A stretch of DNA of 64,000 bases from Diphasiastrum complanatum. Its lineage: Eukaryota > Streptophyta > Lycopodiopsida > Lycopodiales > Lycopodiaceae. Below the pieces are notes generated by a model. The model worked only from the letters and a program-made list of their open reading frames with translations, did not search any database and had not been told where the DNA came from. Location: NCBI GenBank assembly GCA_029204225.1, contig CM055107.1, forward strand, positions 2,883,923 to 2,947,922, in the 5' to 3' direction. Position numbers and translations under genes: made by a program. Every line of letters starts with the position of its first letter. The first letter of the stretch is position 1. Positions 43,563-58,250 of this stretch are shown piece by piece.

Positions 43563-44600
43563 TTCCTTCCCTCCTCAAGGAACATCGTCCGCGATGGTAA
43601 AAGAAGGGTACTGTGCATGCAAAGCGTGCGCGGTCTCCCAGGTAGCATCAATGAGAGGTCTACCGTGCCACGCAACCAAGTACTCACATATCAGACGGTT
43701 TCTAAGTCGTCTCTCTCTCCGGTCCAATGCTCTGTCAGGTCCGTGCATCATCTGTCCATGCTAATGAAACAATACAAGTTAGCAAGTTAGCACCCTCATG
43801 TAAAACCCTCTTTAAGTGTGAAACATGAAAAACAGGATGAACTTTACAATCCTGAGGCAACGCTAGTTTTCATTAAGCTTTTTAACTATTTTCCAGGGTC
43901 CACAATAACGCGGAGATAACTTGTAAAACTTCCCTGTTTTAAGAGAAGTTGAGTCCTTTGGAATTAGAAGAAACACCATGTCTCCTTCCTCGAACTCTCT
44001 TGGTGTGCGATCAGCAAATGTCTTTGCGCGATCCATCGCCTGTTTCACATTTTTCTTGGCTAACTCAAGCATCTGTACCATGTGAGTTAGAAAGTCAACA
44101 GCACTAGGCACTCTATGAGGTATCCCTACAATAATTGGACTAGCTGGCCTAAAACCATAATTCAATTCGAAAGGACTCATTTTTGTTGAAGCATTCTTTT
44201 TATCATTATAAACAAACTCCAACAATGGCACATATTTCTCCCATTGCATTTGCTTAACACTTACGTACGCCCTAAGCATGTCCTCCATCTCTCAGTTTGA
44301 CCATCCGTCTCAGGGTGATCGGTACTACTCAGTCTCAACCGCACCTCAAGCTTATCCATTACGGCAGTCCAAAAATGACCCGTAAAACGTGAATCTCTAT
44401 CAAACACTATGGATGATGGTAACCCATGAAGTCTGAATACATGTTGTATAAATAGATCAGCTACCCCAGGTGCATCTATCTTATAATGGGTTGGAATGAA
44501 ATGAACCATTTTTGTGAGTCTGTCAACCACAGCCATTATGGTATCATGTTGAAGCTGCGTACGAGGCAAGTGTCACAGTGTGTAATAAAGTCCATCGATA
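43563..44600 (-). pseudogene. Ty3/gypsy (chromovirus-like) integrase and chromodomain fragment
   Basis: From right to left on the minus strand: integrase core (VVDRLTKMVHFIPTHYK, HPETDGQTER, 44261-44569), a frameshift, then integrase C-terminal part (MSPFELNYGF, KLSPRYCGPWKIVKKL, 43863-44288) and, after another break, a chromodomain-like end (ICEYLVAWHGRPLIDATWE, about 43590-43710). The run GGAGGGAAGGAA on the minus strand is a plausible polypurine tract, with the LTR beginning TGTTATGTAC at 43562. The rest of pol is absent. Confidence 0.85.
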
Positions 44601-45248
44601 CACTTGTAGGAAATCAAAGTGCCAAGATCCTTCTAACATTCAATCTCCATATACAAGAAGAAGAGGGAGAGGGTTAGGCGCCCTCAAGAAGAGAGAAAGT
44701 AGTAGCAATGCTTGAAAGGAAATGAATTACAAATGAATAATGAAACATATAAATAGGCCTTCCAAGGGCCTAGACTCTTCCAAACCCTAAGTTCTAGAAC
44801 CTTCCAAACCCACTACTAATTATAGGGTACCCCCAAAAGTCAAGATAGGGTCCCTTAACATAATTAGACTTTACTTGGACCCACGAGTTACTACTAGATC
44901 AAAATTGGGTCCAACTTAACTAAAACTGACTTAACATGATCTAAATAATAAACCTAACCCATGGTTACACAAGTCTCGACCGTTTGGGTCAAAGTAACCA
45001 ATGGGAAACTAACATTATCATTTACTATTTCTAACACCCTCCTTAAATGATGATGTAAACCATCTAACACTTATGCTCCCACATGTTTAATATTTCATCA
45101 ATCATCACATTTATTTCAATTCATAGTATTTACATATGTTATCTCTATTATTGTTTCGGAGCGTTTCATACGCTCCCACTGTTACCACATACTTGACATA
45201 TACATTTGCTAGTCTTATATTCCTTTTGGCATGGAAAAGACATTAGTA

Positions 45249-45250
<2 letters not shown>
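44600..45250. other. Non-coding remnant, possibly LTR
   Basis: Contains TATAAATAGG near 44750 and CTAACACCCTCC near 45033, text often found in plant LTRs and their flanks, but no pair or boundary could be fixed. Confidence 0.3.

Positions 45251-45251
<1 letters not shown>

Positions 45252-45322
<71 letters not shown>
45252..45322. repeat. (CT)n microsatellite
   Basis: About 35 CT units, ending 25 bp before a GATTCG/CGAATTG word cluster. Confidence 0.95.
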
Positions 45323-45324
<2 letters not shown>

Positions 45325-45346
45325 GGATTCTATTTTATTCCAGGAA

Positions 45347-45430
45347 AATCCGATTCGGAGATTTTAATTGGCCGAATTGGATTCAAATCAAATTTGTGAT
45401 TCAATCAGCATCAAATTGCGATTCGTGAAA
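45347..45430. repeat. GATTCG/CGAATC word cluster
   Basis: Words include CCGATTCGG, CCGAATTGG, TGATTCAATCA and TTGCGATTCGTGAAAC. The final text matches the last unit of the array at 34083-34165 (GCGATTCGTGAAAAC), so both may derive from one element family. No second array or TSD was seen. Confidence 0.45.
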
Positions 45431-45469
45431 CTATAATGTTGACTCTTGAGGATGCTTTCTAAGTTGGAA

Positions 45470-46930
45470 AGATATATTGAGGCAGGCCATGTGTGAGATG
45501 GAGGCAAGAGATTTCATGGAGAAGATAGTATCGAGTACTTTGTGTGAGAAGGTATTTGAGGCGGAACTAGTAGATACTTTGTGTGAGTTAGTATTGCATA
45601 CTTTAAATTACTTGCAAATTTTAGTTTGCTTCATGGATGACATTCTATTTGTATCATTGTGGGAGAGTGGTTGTTATATTAACAGGAACGCAAAGATGAA
45701 GTGTTATCAATGGTTTTCAAGATGAACATCCTGGGGGAGTAGGTCAGCTAAGTCAATCACAGGTGATAACATATGCACTATTTCCTCCGCAGTTTATTTT
45801 GATTATTTGAAGAAAGTCCTCTCAAAGGTTTGTTGTAAACTCGAAAGGGCAGGCCAAGTCCACCACTTTAAGTGTAATGAGGAATGAGATTTGTATTTCA
45901 ATAAACTCAAGAATCTAATTGTCTCATCACCCATTCTAGTTATAGCAGATCTAGATAAATTTCAAGTTGTGAAAGTGGATGCTAGTGATTTTGCTATTGG
46001 TGCAGTTCTACTTCAAGAGGGGAGGCTCGTTGCCTTTGAGAGTAAAATTTATCTAATGCGCAGACTCGTTATACCACTCAAGAAAAGAAACTTTTTGTGG
46101 TTGTGCATGCGTGAAAGACTTGGAAGCACTATTTATATGGAAGTAAATTTATAGTGTGCTCAGATCACCAACCATTGAAATATTCTTGTAATCAAAAAGA
46201 CTTGAGAGGTCATAAAGCTTGATGGGCTGAGTTAATGCAGGAATTCGACTTTGATTTGGGATATATACAGGGATCTTCAAATCAAGTGGCTGATGCCTTG
46301 AGTCAAATTGGTGAGGTGAATGAACTTCCGTTCACGGAAATCACTACAGACTTCTATCTTTCATTACAAGATCTTTATGAACAAGATTCTCATTTTGGAC
46401 CTATTTGGCAAAAGGTTTTGTTAGGCTCTCAATCTGAAACTGATTTACAAGGTGACCATTTGGATGAGAAAGATAGGACTTTTCAATTTGTAAAATGAAA
46501 TTCTCTTCAGAAGGGAAAAAATATGTACCCGGACTGGATGTTGTTAAGGCACCTTGTGTTGGACATCCAAGTATACATCATACATTAGATTTGGTACGAA
46601 GGGATTTCTTTAAAACCTTTTGTAGAATCTTATGTGTTGAGTTGCGAACCAGTGCCAGTATAATAAAGTTGAACGCTTAAAGGCTGGGGGTCTATTGCAT
46701 CCGTTAGATATTCCTACTAAGCGGTGGGATAGTATATCAATGGATTTTGTAGTTGGTTTAATGCGTATGAATAAACAGAACAATGCTATTTGGGTCATAG
46801 TTGACCGGTTAACAGAATTGATTATGTTTATTCCGGTTAAAACTAGAGTTAAAGCATCTAAATTAGGTCAAATCTTGGTGGAACGTCTATTCAGATTATA
46901 AGGACTGCCTTCCAATGTTGTGTCTATGGA
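45470..46930 (+). pseudogene. Ty3/gypsy reverse transcriptase, RNase H and integrase fragment
   Basis: Plus strand pieces: a truncated reverse transcriptase end with FMDDILF near 45635; RNase H (VVKVDASDFAIGAVLLQEGR near 45975, DLGYIQGSSNQVADALSQ near 46255); the integrase zinc-binding region (VGHPSIHHTLDLVRRDF); integrase core start (RWDSISMDFVVG, WVIVDRLTE, 46695-46901). The frame is broken several times and ends near 46930. A run AAGGGGGAG near 47195 could be the polypurine tract, so 47200 onward may be its LTR. Confidence 0.82.
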
Positions 46931-47655
46931 ATCATTAAGAGTCCTACGACAATATGTTGTCAAATTGGGAAGCACTTCTATCGATTGGATTTGCCTATCT
47001 CCCCGTTGCTAAGCGCTAGATCTGTATTGATCTAGGATTTGGTTGGGAAGGTTTGGTATACTGCAACCTCTTTTTTGTTCTCGACATTCCAGTTTCGGTT
47101 TGGTCTTCGTGGGAATTTTAACATGAGCGTTATGAAGGATATACATGCATAAGTATGTTATGCATAGTTGTTATTAGTAACAAAATAAACATTAAGGGGG
47201 AGCGTTAGAATTGATGTTTATTTGTTACCCCTAATGTTGTTATCTAAGTTTGAAATTCGAGTGCTTCATTTGGAGCACAAGTTTTGCTATAAAGATGTGT
47301 TCCGTACTTTTACCATATTTGGAGACATCCTTTAGGAAACTGCTTTAAGTTGCTTTTTCATTATTAGCTTATAGACATGTTGGCTAAAATCTATATAATG
47401 TAGCGTGCCCTACCACACTTGTAATGGGGTATAGTTGGAGTTGTGTTCTCTCCCATGTGTTTGGCTATTGTTTAACCATAATAGGAATCTTATCTTGGTT
47501 GCTTGTATGTACAGGTTGGTTTTCTATCATTGGGAGAGTATATCTATACCCTCACCCCTCCCGTGTTGACATATTCTAATTATTGACAAAAAAAATTGTC
47601 TCTTTAGGCTCTTGCTATTGTAATATTTGATTAGCTTGGGTACATTAACCATTTG
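46931..47655. other. Probable retroelement tail and LTR DNA
   Basis: No coding potential. After the purine run near 47195 the text is AT-rich and LTR-like. Around 47690-47740 it matches the LTR end at 38950-39010. Confidence 0.4.
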
Positions 47656-48240
47656 TTAGACTGTTGGTTGGGTTGATCTTGCCACAACCAATTCTCTTGT
47701 GTGCTTATCTCTTGTCCAAGTGATTGTAGTGGGCATTTTACAAGTATAGTCATTATGGTGAATATGTATTTCAACCAAACCATGTAAATTTAATGTTTTG
47801 TCTTCCGTGGGTCTTCCCTTGTAGCATATTGCATGACTTGATGTGCCTTGTACATATCTAAAAAATCTCTTTACAACATCCCAATTTTGCCTTTTTGGAT
47901 TTGACATGTACCTACTCACAACTCCCATTGGATGGGCAAATGTCTGGCCTCATAAAAACCATTGCTTCCTACAACTTATGTGTAGGGTGTGTGTGCAACA
48001 TTTTCTCAATCTCTTGTTGCTCCTTTGGACACTATCTTGCATATGGCTTGAACCCAACTGAAATAGGAACTTTGACAAATTTGCAATCCTACAATCTGAA
48101 TCTTTGTAATACCTTCTCAATATACCTATTTGGTTCCTATTCTCATGAAGCTCTCACTAGTATCATCCCTAGGTTAAAAATAAATCTTGGCTATCCACGT
48201 GCTCGTATCATCCAACAACTCTTGGGTAGGTGATAAAGAG
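47656..48240 (-). pseudogene. Ty1/copia reverse transcriptase end / RNase H connection
   Basis: The minus strand reads GVVSRYMSNPKRQNWDVVKR and FFRYVQGTSSHAICYKG, the segment between reverse transcriptase and RNase H of copia elements. Just upstream, shifted frames give GQTFAHP and other short matches to the preceding part. Truncated at both ends. Confidence 0.75.
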
Positions 48241-50907
<2,667 letters not shown>

Positions 50908-50908
50908 G

Positions 50909-50910
<2 letters not shown>

Positions 50911-51001
<91 letters not shown>
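50911..51001. repeat. Compound microsatellite (GT)n(GA)n
   Basis: GT repeats pass directly into GA repeats, the same compound type as at 22463 and 53797. Confidence 0.95.
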
Positions 51002-51005
<4 letters not shown>

Positions 51006-51199
51006 TAAGACAGGTTTATTGATGTCATTAAATTACCAAAAGGTGTAACACTGAAAAGTACATCTGTGCATAATAAAACGTCTCTAGAAAACAATCTAAC
51101 TTACTAAATAACTAATTGAACACGTTGCATGAAATGAAATATCAAAAGTGCATATAGAAGATGTAGTCCCTTGTGGTGATCACGACTTTCGCCTCTACA

Positions 51200-53127
51200 C
51201 ACCATAATGTGAATGTGATGTGACAACATGTTGAATTGTGGGGACTATGTTAGGGCAGGTGGCATGTCTGCACTGTTTCCAAGGGATTATGGAAGAATCT
51301 GCCAGATTATAGCCTATGTTTATGTATTGGATCATAGTGGAATATTTTGGTTACGTACGTCTAAATCTTGTGGATCTACTATGTGTTCCTATGTACTGAG
51401 TTTATATCGTATACTTATACTGGTTAGTGAACATGGACATATAGACAAGTAATGTTTGAGACAATTACTTGTAGGTAAATGATTCTTTCTGTGGAAAGGA
51501 TAATTCGTTAACTTAGTGATGGTTTAGATGAGATTCTAATTGTGGTGTTGTTCTGGAATAAAAACGAATTCAGAACCTAGACATTTGAGATTTCTGAATC
51601 ATTAGCAATTGAGTTGAGTAGTTGAATTACTCCTGGTTAAAAGTTAATTGATTGAATAAGCAGTGTGAAGAGAATTCTCTAGGAGCTGTTTGTTTTAATC
51701 TATATTGCTTTTAAGACACATGATTTTTGAGTTATCGGGATTCATCGACAAAATTTGTGTACATAGATTATAGGAAATTCTTGGTATAAAGTATTTCTCA
51801 AATGGGAAAATAGACTCTAAGTTATTGACTGTATCCCAGTGAGCTCATATTGGATGGCAGAGTTTAACAAATATCAAGGATAACCACTGAATTCAGTTGG
51901 AATTCAACAGAACTTTGTAATCTCTAGAAGTTCTTCTAGGTGATCGTATGAAGTTTATGTAGTTGAAGTCGGATGCTAAAATGGTTTTGGTATGCCTTCT
52001 GTTTCTAATTACCTGAATGATCGCAGAGTTTGGGTAACTCATAATCTTGTTAAGGATTTGGTTGGAAGAATATTCTTAAAATCCAGTAATTTTCCTTGGG
52101 GAAAAAGATTTTAGAATAATTCTTATATTTCTTGAGTGGCATGTTGTGCATATACTCTAGTGTCTTTCAATGATTATGGTTTTGGAATCTTGGAAATTAT
52201 GATTGACGAATCATAAAATTCTAAATATTTCATGATTGACGGATCATAAATTGATACTTAATTGTCATTAGAAGATTATAAGGAATGTGATGATTCTTAA
52301 GATGATGAGTAATTCTCGATCTATTGAAAGAGTCAAGAATTTAGATCAGTTAGTTGAAAATCTAAATTTATTTACTCCAGTGCATAATTGAGATTGTTTG
52401 GATCTCACAGGCATTCTCATAAAGGTAATTTATTTTTACTTATGAGGAATTTGTTTACCGTAGTGAATGAAGTCTACTACAGATAGTGATAAAAAGATGC
52501 TTGTGTACGGTTTTCAGCCTAGATCTCCGGTTAATTGGGAGACAGAAAACTGGATCGAGATTGAATGATTGCTATTTTCTTGCATGAGATGCTAGGAATA
52601 GAGCACTTAACTCAAGAAAGTATCCAGAGTACTCAGAATTGAGTTAAAGTCATTTTATCTTGGTGGATCTCCTAGAGATTCTAGTAGGACGAATGGTTAT
52701 ACCTTAGTTTCTCTTATATTCTAATTGGATTTGTACTAGAAGAATTTATGACAGGTCTACAAGAAATTGTGGGTAGTCTTGGACTATAATTGTTTGTTTC
52801 TTTAACTTTTGAACATTGATCTCCAATGTATGGTGATAATTCACCCATTGGTTCATGTAAAATGAATTTACATGAAGGTGACATTACTAGCTTGGAGAGA
52901 ATCAGACCCAATAGGAAAACTTATCGCTTGGTGTACTTCTAAAAGCAGATATAGTACTTCAGAGCAGAGATAAACAATTGGGGAATTGTTCCATCTCTAA
53001 GTACTTATTTGATATTTGAAGTCAGACTAAGGGTAATGATTTTCTGCGTAAGTGGAGAAGTTAAAGAGTTGTTTTTTGAACTTCTTGCCCATTTTGGAGA
53101 TAGAACTTGTTTAAGGGAGAAAGAATG
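51200..53127 (+). pseudogene. Very decayed Ty3/gypsy body
   Basis: No long frame survives, but scattered plus-strand traces fit gypsy pol (VYGFQPRSP near 52505; weak reverse transcriptase-like text near 51735). The region ends in TTTAAGGGAGAAAGAA followed by TGTTACGCCCAAGTCC, the usual polypurine tract plus LTR start of plant chromovirus-type elements. The internal part is AT-rich, as expected after long decay of methylated DNA. Confidence 0.45.
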
Positions 53128-53810
53128 TTACGCCCAAGTCCTGTATATAGGATTCGGCATAATCCTAGACTTGGATATTTAGTACTCCAGTGTTCGAGAT
53201 TATTGGTTATGCCACGTCATTCTAGACTAGGCCAGAAATGTAATTAATAAGCTTTTGAGGGCCCAGGTGCTCTAATTGGACCTATGAAGCTTTTGCATGG
53301 TGATTGACAACTTTTGTGCAAGAATAGGAGGTTAAATGCTTTTGATAGGAATAGGGGGATCCTAGAGAGAATATTTTTTAGTGGTGCCTAATAGCAACCT
53401 CTATCTCATCCTCTAAATCACTAATTGCTCATGAGCAGTGGCGGGATAAGCATGAGATGATCGACAGTTGCAGTACAATTAGTCCTCTAGCAATACTAGT
53501 AGAACATGTGGTACTCAGTTGGAACATCTCTCTGATCATCAACGTAACACATCTCTGGTCCTCAGAGGCCATCAAAGATTGTCATGTCACTGGTTGATCT
53601 CAAAAAAGGTAATAGTATCTCCCCCAAATCTCATGATAGAGGGGGCATTGAAAGACAAAATGCTCTTCTAAATTTTTCACACCCATGAAACAAATCTAAC
53701 ATATTTTGTGCACACACGGAATCCCTTGAAGGCGTCCAAACTCCACCTATAGCTAGTGTGATGAAACCCCGAACTGCCCTAGTACAGTCCAAAGGCTATG
53801 TGTGTGTGTG

Positions 53811-53893
<83 letters not shown>

Positions 53894-56148
53894 CACCAAA
53901 AGCAAAAAACTTTGGATTTTGAAGATCTTTGGGTCTTTATGGGGAGATATATTGTCATCGTGAATCTTTTGAATGATTTCAGAAGTAGTTTTTAGATAGA
54001 ATGCAATTAAAACAAGTTTTCCTCATGTAGTGCTCTTAGGATAAAACCTCTACCATGGCAACAAATCCACATAAAGAGTTTAAATGAACAGAAGAATGAA
54101 ATTGATACTATCTTCTTAATAGAAACTTACCTAGGTGCCATGAGCTACCACAGAGTGCCCCCTTATACAAACTAACTGATTGAAAAAACACTCAAGAGTC
54201 TGAAATAACAATTTCAATAGTCACGACAAAGGCTAGGAATAAAGAGTAAATGCAGTCAAATGAAGCCTCTTAGTAATAAGCTTTATAAATCCTTCCATCA
54301 GAGAGCACTATCTCTCAGAAAAAGCTTTTTCCAGTACTAACAACTTAAATGTGATCCATGTGTTAACTCAGTCTTTTTCCATCCAAATCATACTAAAATT
54401 TATGGTCATTCTCATGGTCATATAAGATATCTCTTATGATTTCAATAAATGAATTCTTGTTTAACGAATTATTTATGGAATTACTCCATAACTGGTATTA
54501 TGCAGATCTCACTCCAAGATTTCAAAACATTCCAGATTACATAATACACACGCATTTACTAATTCAGATGTCCATTTCTCTTCCTCCCTTAGATTTTTCG
54601 GTCCCCCAAAAAACTTCATCAGCTACGGTACAAGGAATTTTCTTAGACATATAGTAAATGCTAATGATAAGTCAGTTTTCCTTTTCATTGCACTTCCTTT
54701 AGCATTACTCTATTAAGATCTATCAATTTATTGCAACTAATGAAAGTATATAAATGGAAAATCCACAAAATTTGGATTCCGGTACTTCTCTTACTGTATT
54801 CAACAAAAATCCATTTGTCGGATAGAGAATTTACCTCCATTCATTACCATCTTCATTAGTTGAATGCCAATTCCTAATGACCGAAATCATTTAAAGTGCA
54901 ACAGCAAAACCATTGATATTTTACCGTCCGAAAAGGAAAATATATGGACTTTTTAAAAAAATCCACAAAAACAATTCTATTCTATTCCCAGGGAGTACTC
55001 TTATTCTAGAATTAAATTGTTAACTAACACAGTACCAAAAAATCAAATTTCCACTTACCGGGTACCGGTTCGAGAAAAAAGCTTCATGAGAAAATAAGCT
55101 GTTGTAAATCATGAACCTAACTCATACTCACAGTTAGGATTTAGCTCACCAATCAATATTATTCTTTCATCCACTTCCCCAGTTACGAACTGGAGAATCG
55201 GCAATTTTATTCTCATTGTCGATTTAGGTAAATTTACACAAAAATCCCCCTACTGAATCGACCATCAATTTCACCATAGCTATAACTATGCAAAGATTCT
55301 CATAACTCTGGGCTATGCAAACAATACCATTGCAGATAGCCATGCATTCAACAAAATGAACCATCTCTCCTTTGCAAGAAGGAAATAGCTATGACATCTC
55401 CCAAGATTTCAATGCAACCCTAAGGGCAACTAGCATGCAACATTCATTATCACTCTCTAATAGTCACGCAATCATCAGAATGGTCAATCTCCAACCATGC
55501 ATCCCGTACTTCCTTAGGATAAAGGGAAAGAACACGCTAGCAAAAAAAAACTTTCATGTATAACTTCAGGCCCCCTCAAACCCGAACAAGGGTTCAACAA
55601 GCAAAAGATGAATCAAGTTCATCACTTCTCACGGCCGCAACAGGACCACTCTCCTCCTTGGGCTCCTCCATCGCGGCTGCCACAGCTGCTATAGCTTCTC
55701 GTGGTCCCACCATCGCTAGTACCCACGTTGCATCATGTGTGTCAAAACTGCCTTGCAAGGTCAAACTTTCACACAACACTGCCACTGCAAGGTTGACAAC
55801 AATTTCAGAAATCCAAACCTCCATAACCACTTACAGAAACTGATTCAACAGTTCCTCAATGACCTCTTTTTGCCCTCAGAATTGCCCAATCAACCAATGC
55901 TGCGTCAAAACAACTTAGATCTGTTGACAGCTCCATTCTTACAAATTCCTTCCAGAGGATTCATTTGCAGAATGTAAACCAGCTGTCAATCGGCCATTTA
56001 CAGAGTTCTGTATTTCGAAAAAAATTCAAAACTCTTCATCCTTGTAATATCAAAGGATAATAGAGCGTAGCAAGTTAAGTCATACTCACAATATGGAAAC
56101 AACTCCCTCCTATTAATCCACAAATGATTTTACTACCTTTATCCCACT
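53128..56148. other. LTR-like start, microsatellite, then no recognised gene
   Basis: 53128 onward begins TGTTACGCCCAAGTCC (putative gypsy LTR; far end not found). 53797-53890 is (GT)n(AG)n. 53900-55550 shows nothing recognisable. 55590-55860 has a minus-strand open stretch rich in Ala and Glu (MEEPKEESGPVAAV) that could be an exon, but I do not recognise it. Confidence 0.4.
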
Positions 56149-57808
56149 CATAGAACCCACGGTTCCCAGAACCGTGGGTCCTGGGAACCGTGGAAGGAAC
56201 CGTACCACCGTGGTACGGTTCATCTAAATAATTAATTAATTAATTAATTATTTTATTTCCCCCCAAAACCCCTCAATGCTCGTTTTTGACCCTCATTTCA
56301 CATTTTTTGTTGTAGAGGTTGAGAGAGAGGGCACTTTGGTTTGAGAGAGAGGGCTGCTCAGATTGATGAGAGAGAAGCGGGCAGGGTAGAGAGAGACTGT
56401 AGCGGCCTCTGTAGAGACAGAAAAATAGGGTATAGTTGTAGGTTTGCCTTTTGGCTCAAAAATCAGGTTTTTTGACATTCCCTCATGCAAAAAGGTCTAT
56501 TTTTAGGGTCTAGGCATTTCAGATCATAGAGAGAGATTGGGACAGTCTAGAGAGAGACTATACCAGCCCATCTAGAGAGAGAAGGATAGGGTTTAGGGTT
56601 TAGGTTTTTTTTGGAGCAAAAAAACAGGTTTTTTGCATTATGGAGGGCCTCTTCTGGGGTTTAGCTTGATAGGGTTTAGGGTTGGCATTCCCAGGTTCGT
56701 TGCATTGCGTGGGAGCGCATATCCACTTGTCCAGGACCGGTTTCCTCTGACCGAACAGTAACTCATTTGTCTTTTCTTGCACTTATTAGAGTCAGACATC
56801 AACTCAAACACATGGCCGCTAGTGCTGCATTTAGGGAGTTGCCTTTCTCTACTAGACCTTATGGTTTGAGATTTTTTAGGATTGTATTTGACGATGATTT
56901 TGGGCGTCAAGCTGAGAGCATTACATCTGTGATGAGTCCGTTCTACCATGTTCTGCGGTTAGTTGACAGTGAGGGCAGCACCATGGGCCTTATCTACGAG
57001 TTCATGGACAGGATTGAACAGCTGCTAAAGCAGCATTTTTTCTCCAAGGACAGGTATGGTACTTGATGGTCATTTCAGTCATTTGTTGTTTTGGAATCTG
57101 TCTAGTGTAATTGAACTAAGTTTGCTCTCATCTTCGCATCTTCGGATTTATTCGTTGACATGTCATTAACTATGTGAAACAGGATGGTGGTGTTGCGGGA
57201 CATCTGGGAGCGCAGGTGGAATTGGTTCCATAGGCCGATTCACGCTGTTGCACCCCATGAGGCTATCTGAGCGGCAAGCATCAGCCATGGAGCTAGGTTT
57301 GGATTGGTTGAGATACTTGGATGGAGCCACCAGATACTTCATTGACATAGATGTGGTTGAGACACAGTACATTGCCTTCAAGAGGCAGGTTGGTGTGTTT
57401 GGCCATCATGCGGCGCTGAATCCCAGAGGAGGGAGAGAGCGGTGACTTGGTGGAACCTCTATGGTTTTGCATGCCCAGCTCTACAAAAGTTGGCCTTGCG
57501 AGTGCTATCACAGGTATTTCTTTACCCACCAAATTCTATGAGATTAAAGATGGGTGTTAAATGGATGAAATCAACTAATGCTCTTCTTTGAATTTTATGA
57601 TTGTCAATAGGATTGTTCCTCCAGTGTATGCGAGCGCAACTGGAGCACATTTTCATTGATCCACACGAAAAGGCGTAATCGCCTTTCTATTGCACAGATG
57701 ACACGGCTGGTTTTTTGCAACACCAATGCAAGGTTGAGTGACAGACTTGCATCTATTGTGGACCCTCTGGATGTCACAAGCCAGTCTCTCCAAGCTCGTG
57801 AATCCTAG
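56149..57808 (+). mobile_element. hAT element 3 (CATAG terminus, GGTTCC/GGAACC words), right end missing
   Basis: Starts CATAGAACCCACGGTTCC, the same terminus type as elements 1 and 2, but its array (56155-56222) uses GGTTCCCAGAACC, GGGAACC and CGTGGTACGG words. AT-rich TTAATTAATTAA follows, as in the other elements. The right end was not found; a gypsy LTR seems to begin near 57815. The 5' region (56284-56760) holds two diverged copies of a GAGAGA/TTTAGGGTTTAGG-rich unit instead of a BED exon. Confidence 0.7.
56770..57785 (+). pseudogene. hAT transposase C-terminal half, element 3
   Basis: Exons 56770-57052 (RLVDSEGSTMGLIYEFMDR), about 57183-57512 (RDIWERRWNWFHRPIHAVA, then shifted GLDWLRYLDGATRYF) and about 57612-57785 (CERNWSTFSLIHTKRRNRLS) match elements 1 and 2 in order and intron placement. 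The N-terminal BED finger and catalytic core are gone. Frameshifts occur near 57265 and 57440. The C-terminal AT-hook tail is not present before the LTR. Confidence 0.82.
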
Positions 57809-57814
57809 AAGCCG

Positions 57815-58250
57815 GTGTGTAGAATGAACCTCCCAACCATAAGCACCCCCTCCTTGAGTCCTTCTACTTGCTATTCCCGTCAACTGCCACATGGCATCCA
57901 CCTGTGGGTGATCAGTCCACTTGGCATGCCTGGCCCCTGTGACCTATGAATACTGAGTGACACATAGGGTACCACCCCCGTGCCCCGCCAAAGACCTATG
58001 ACCCTCTTGGTCACCCCGACTACTTGTCGGCTAGCATCTCGTCACTGACGGCTAGGGTCCCGATGGTCAAGACACACCACATCTCTGACAGCTTGTCAGG
58101 CGGCCACACCGGGTCACTGCTCGTGACGCACCGGTCCCAACTTGGGACAGATGTCCTCATCGGTCACCGGCCCTTGCCAATACTTGGCCTCAGGCCCTCT
58201 GGTGACCAGCCGTGCCGAGATCATGATAGAGTCGTAACTGGACTCTAACA
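57815..58250 (-). repeat. Probable 3' LTR of gypsy element
   Basis: It ends CTCTAACA at 58250, directly before the complement of GAGGAGGGAAGGAT, a typical polypurine tract. The left boundary (TGTGTAGAATG near 57815) is chosen because similarity to the hAT stops just before it. No second LTR is in the window. Confidence 0.5.

Noticed and set aside
55594-55830. Minus-strand Ala/Glu-rich frame as a gene
   Set aside because: Short, compositionally biased, no motif recognised and no clear splice context; left as possible exon only.
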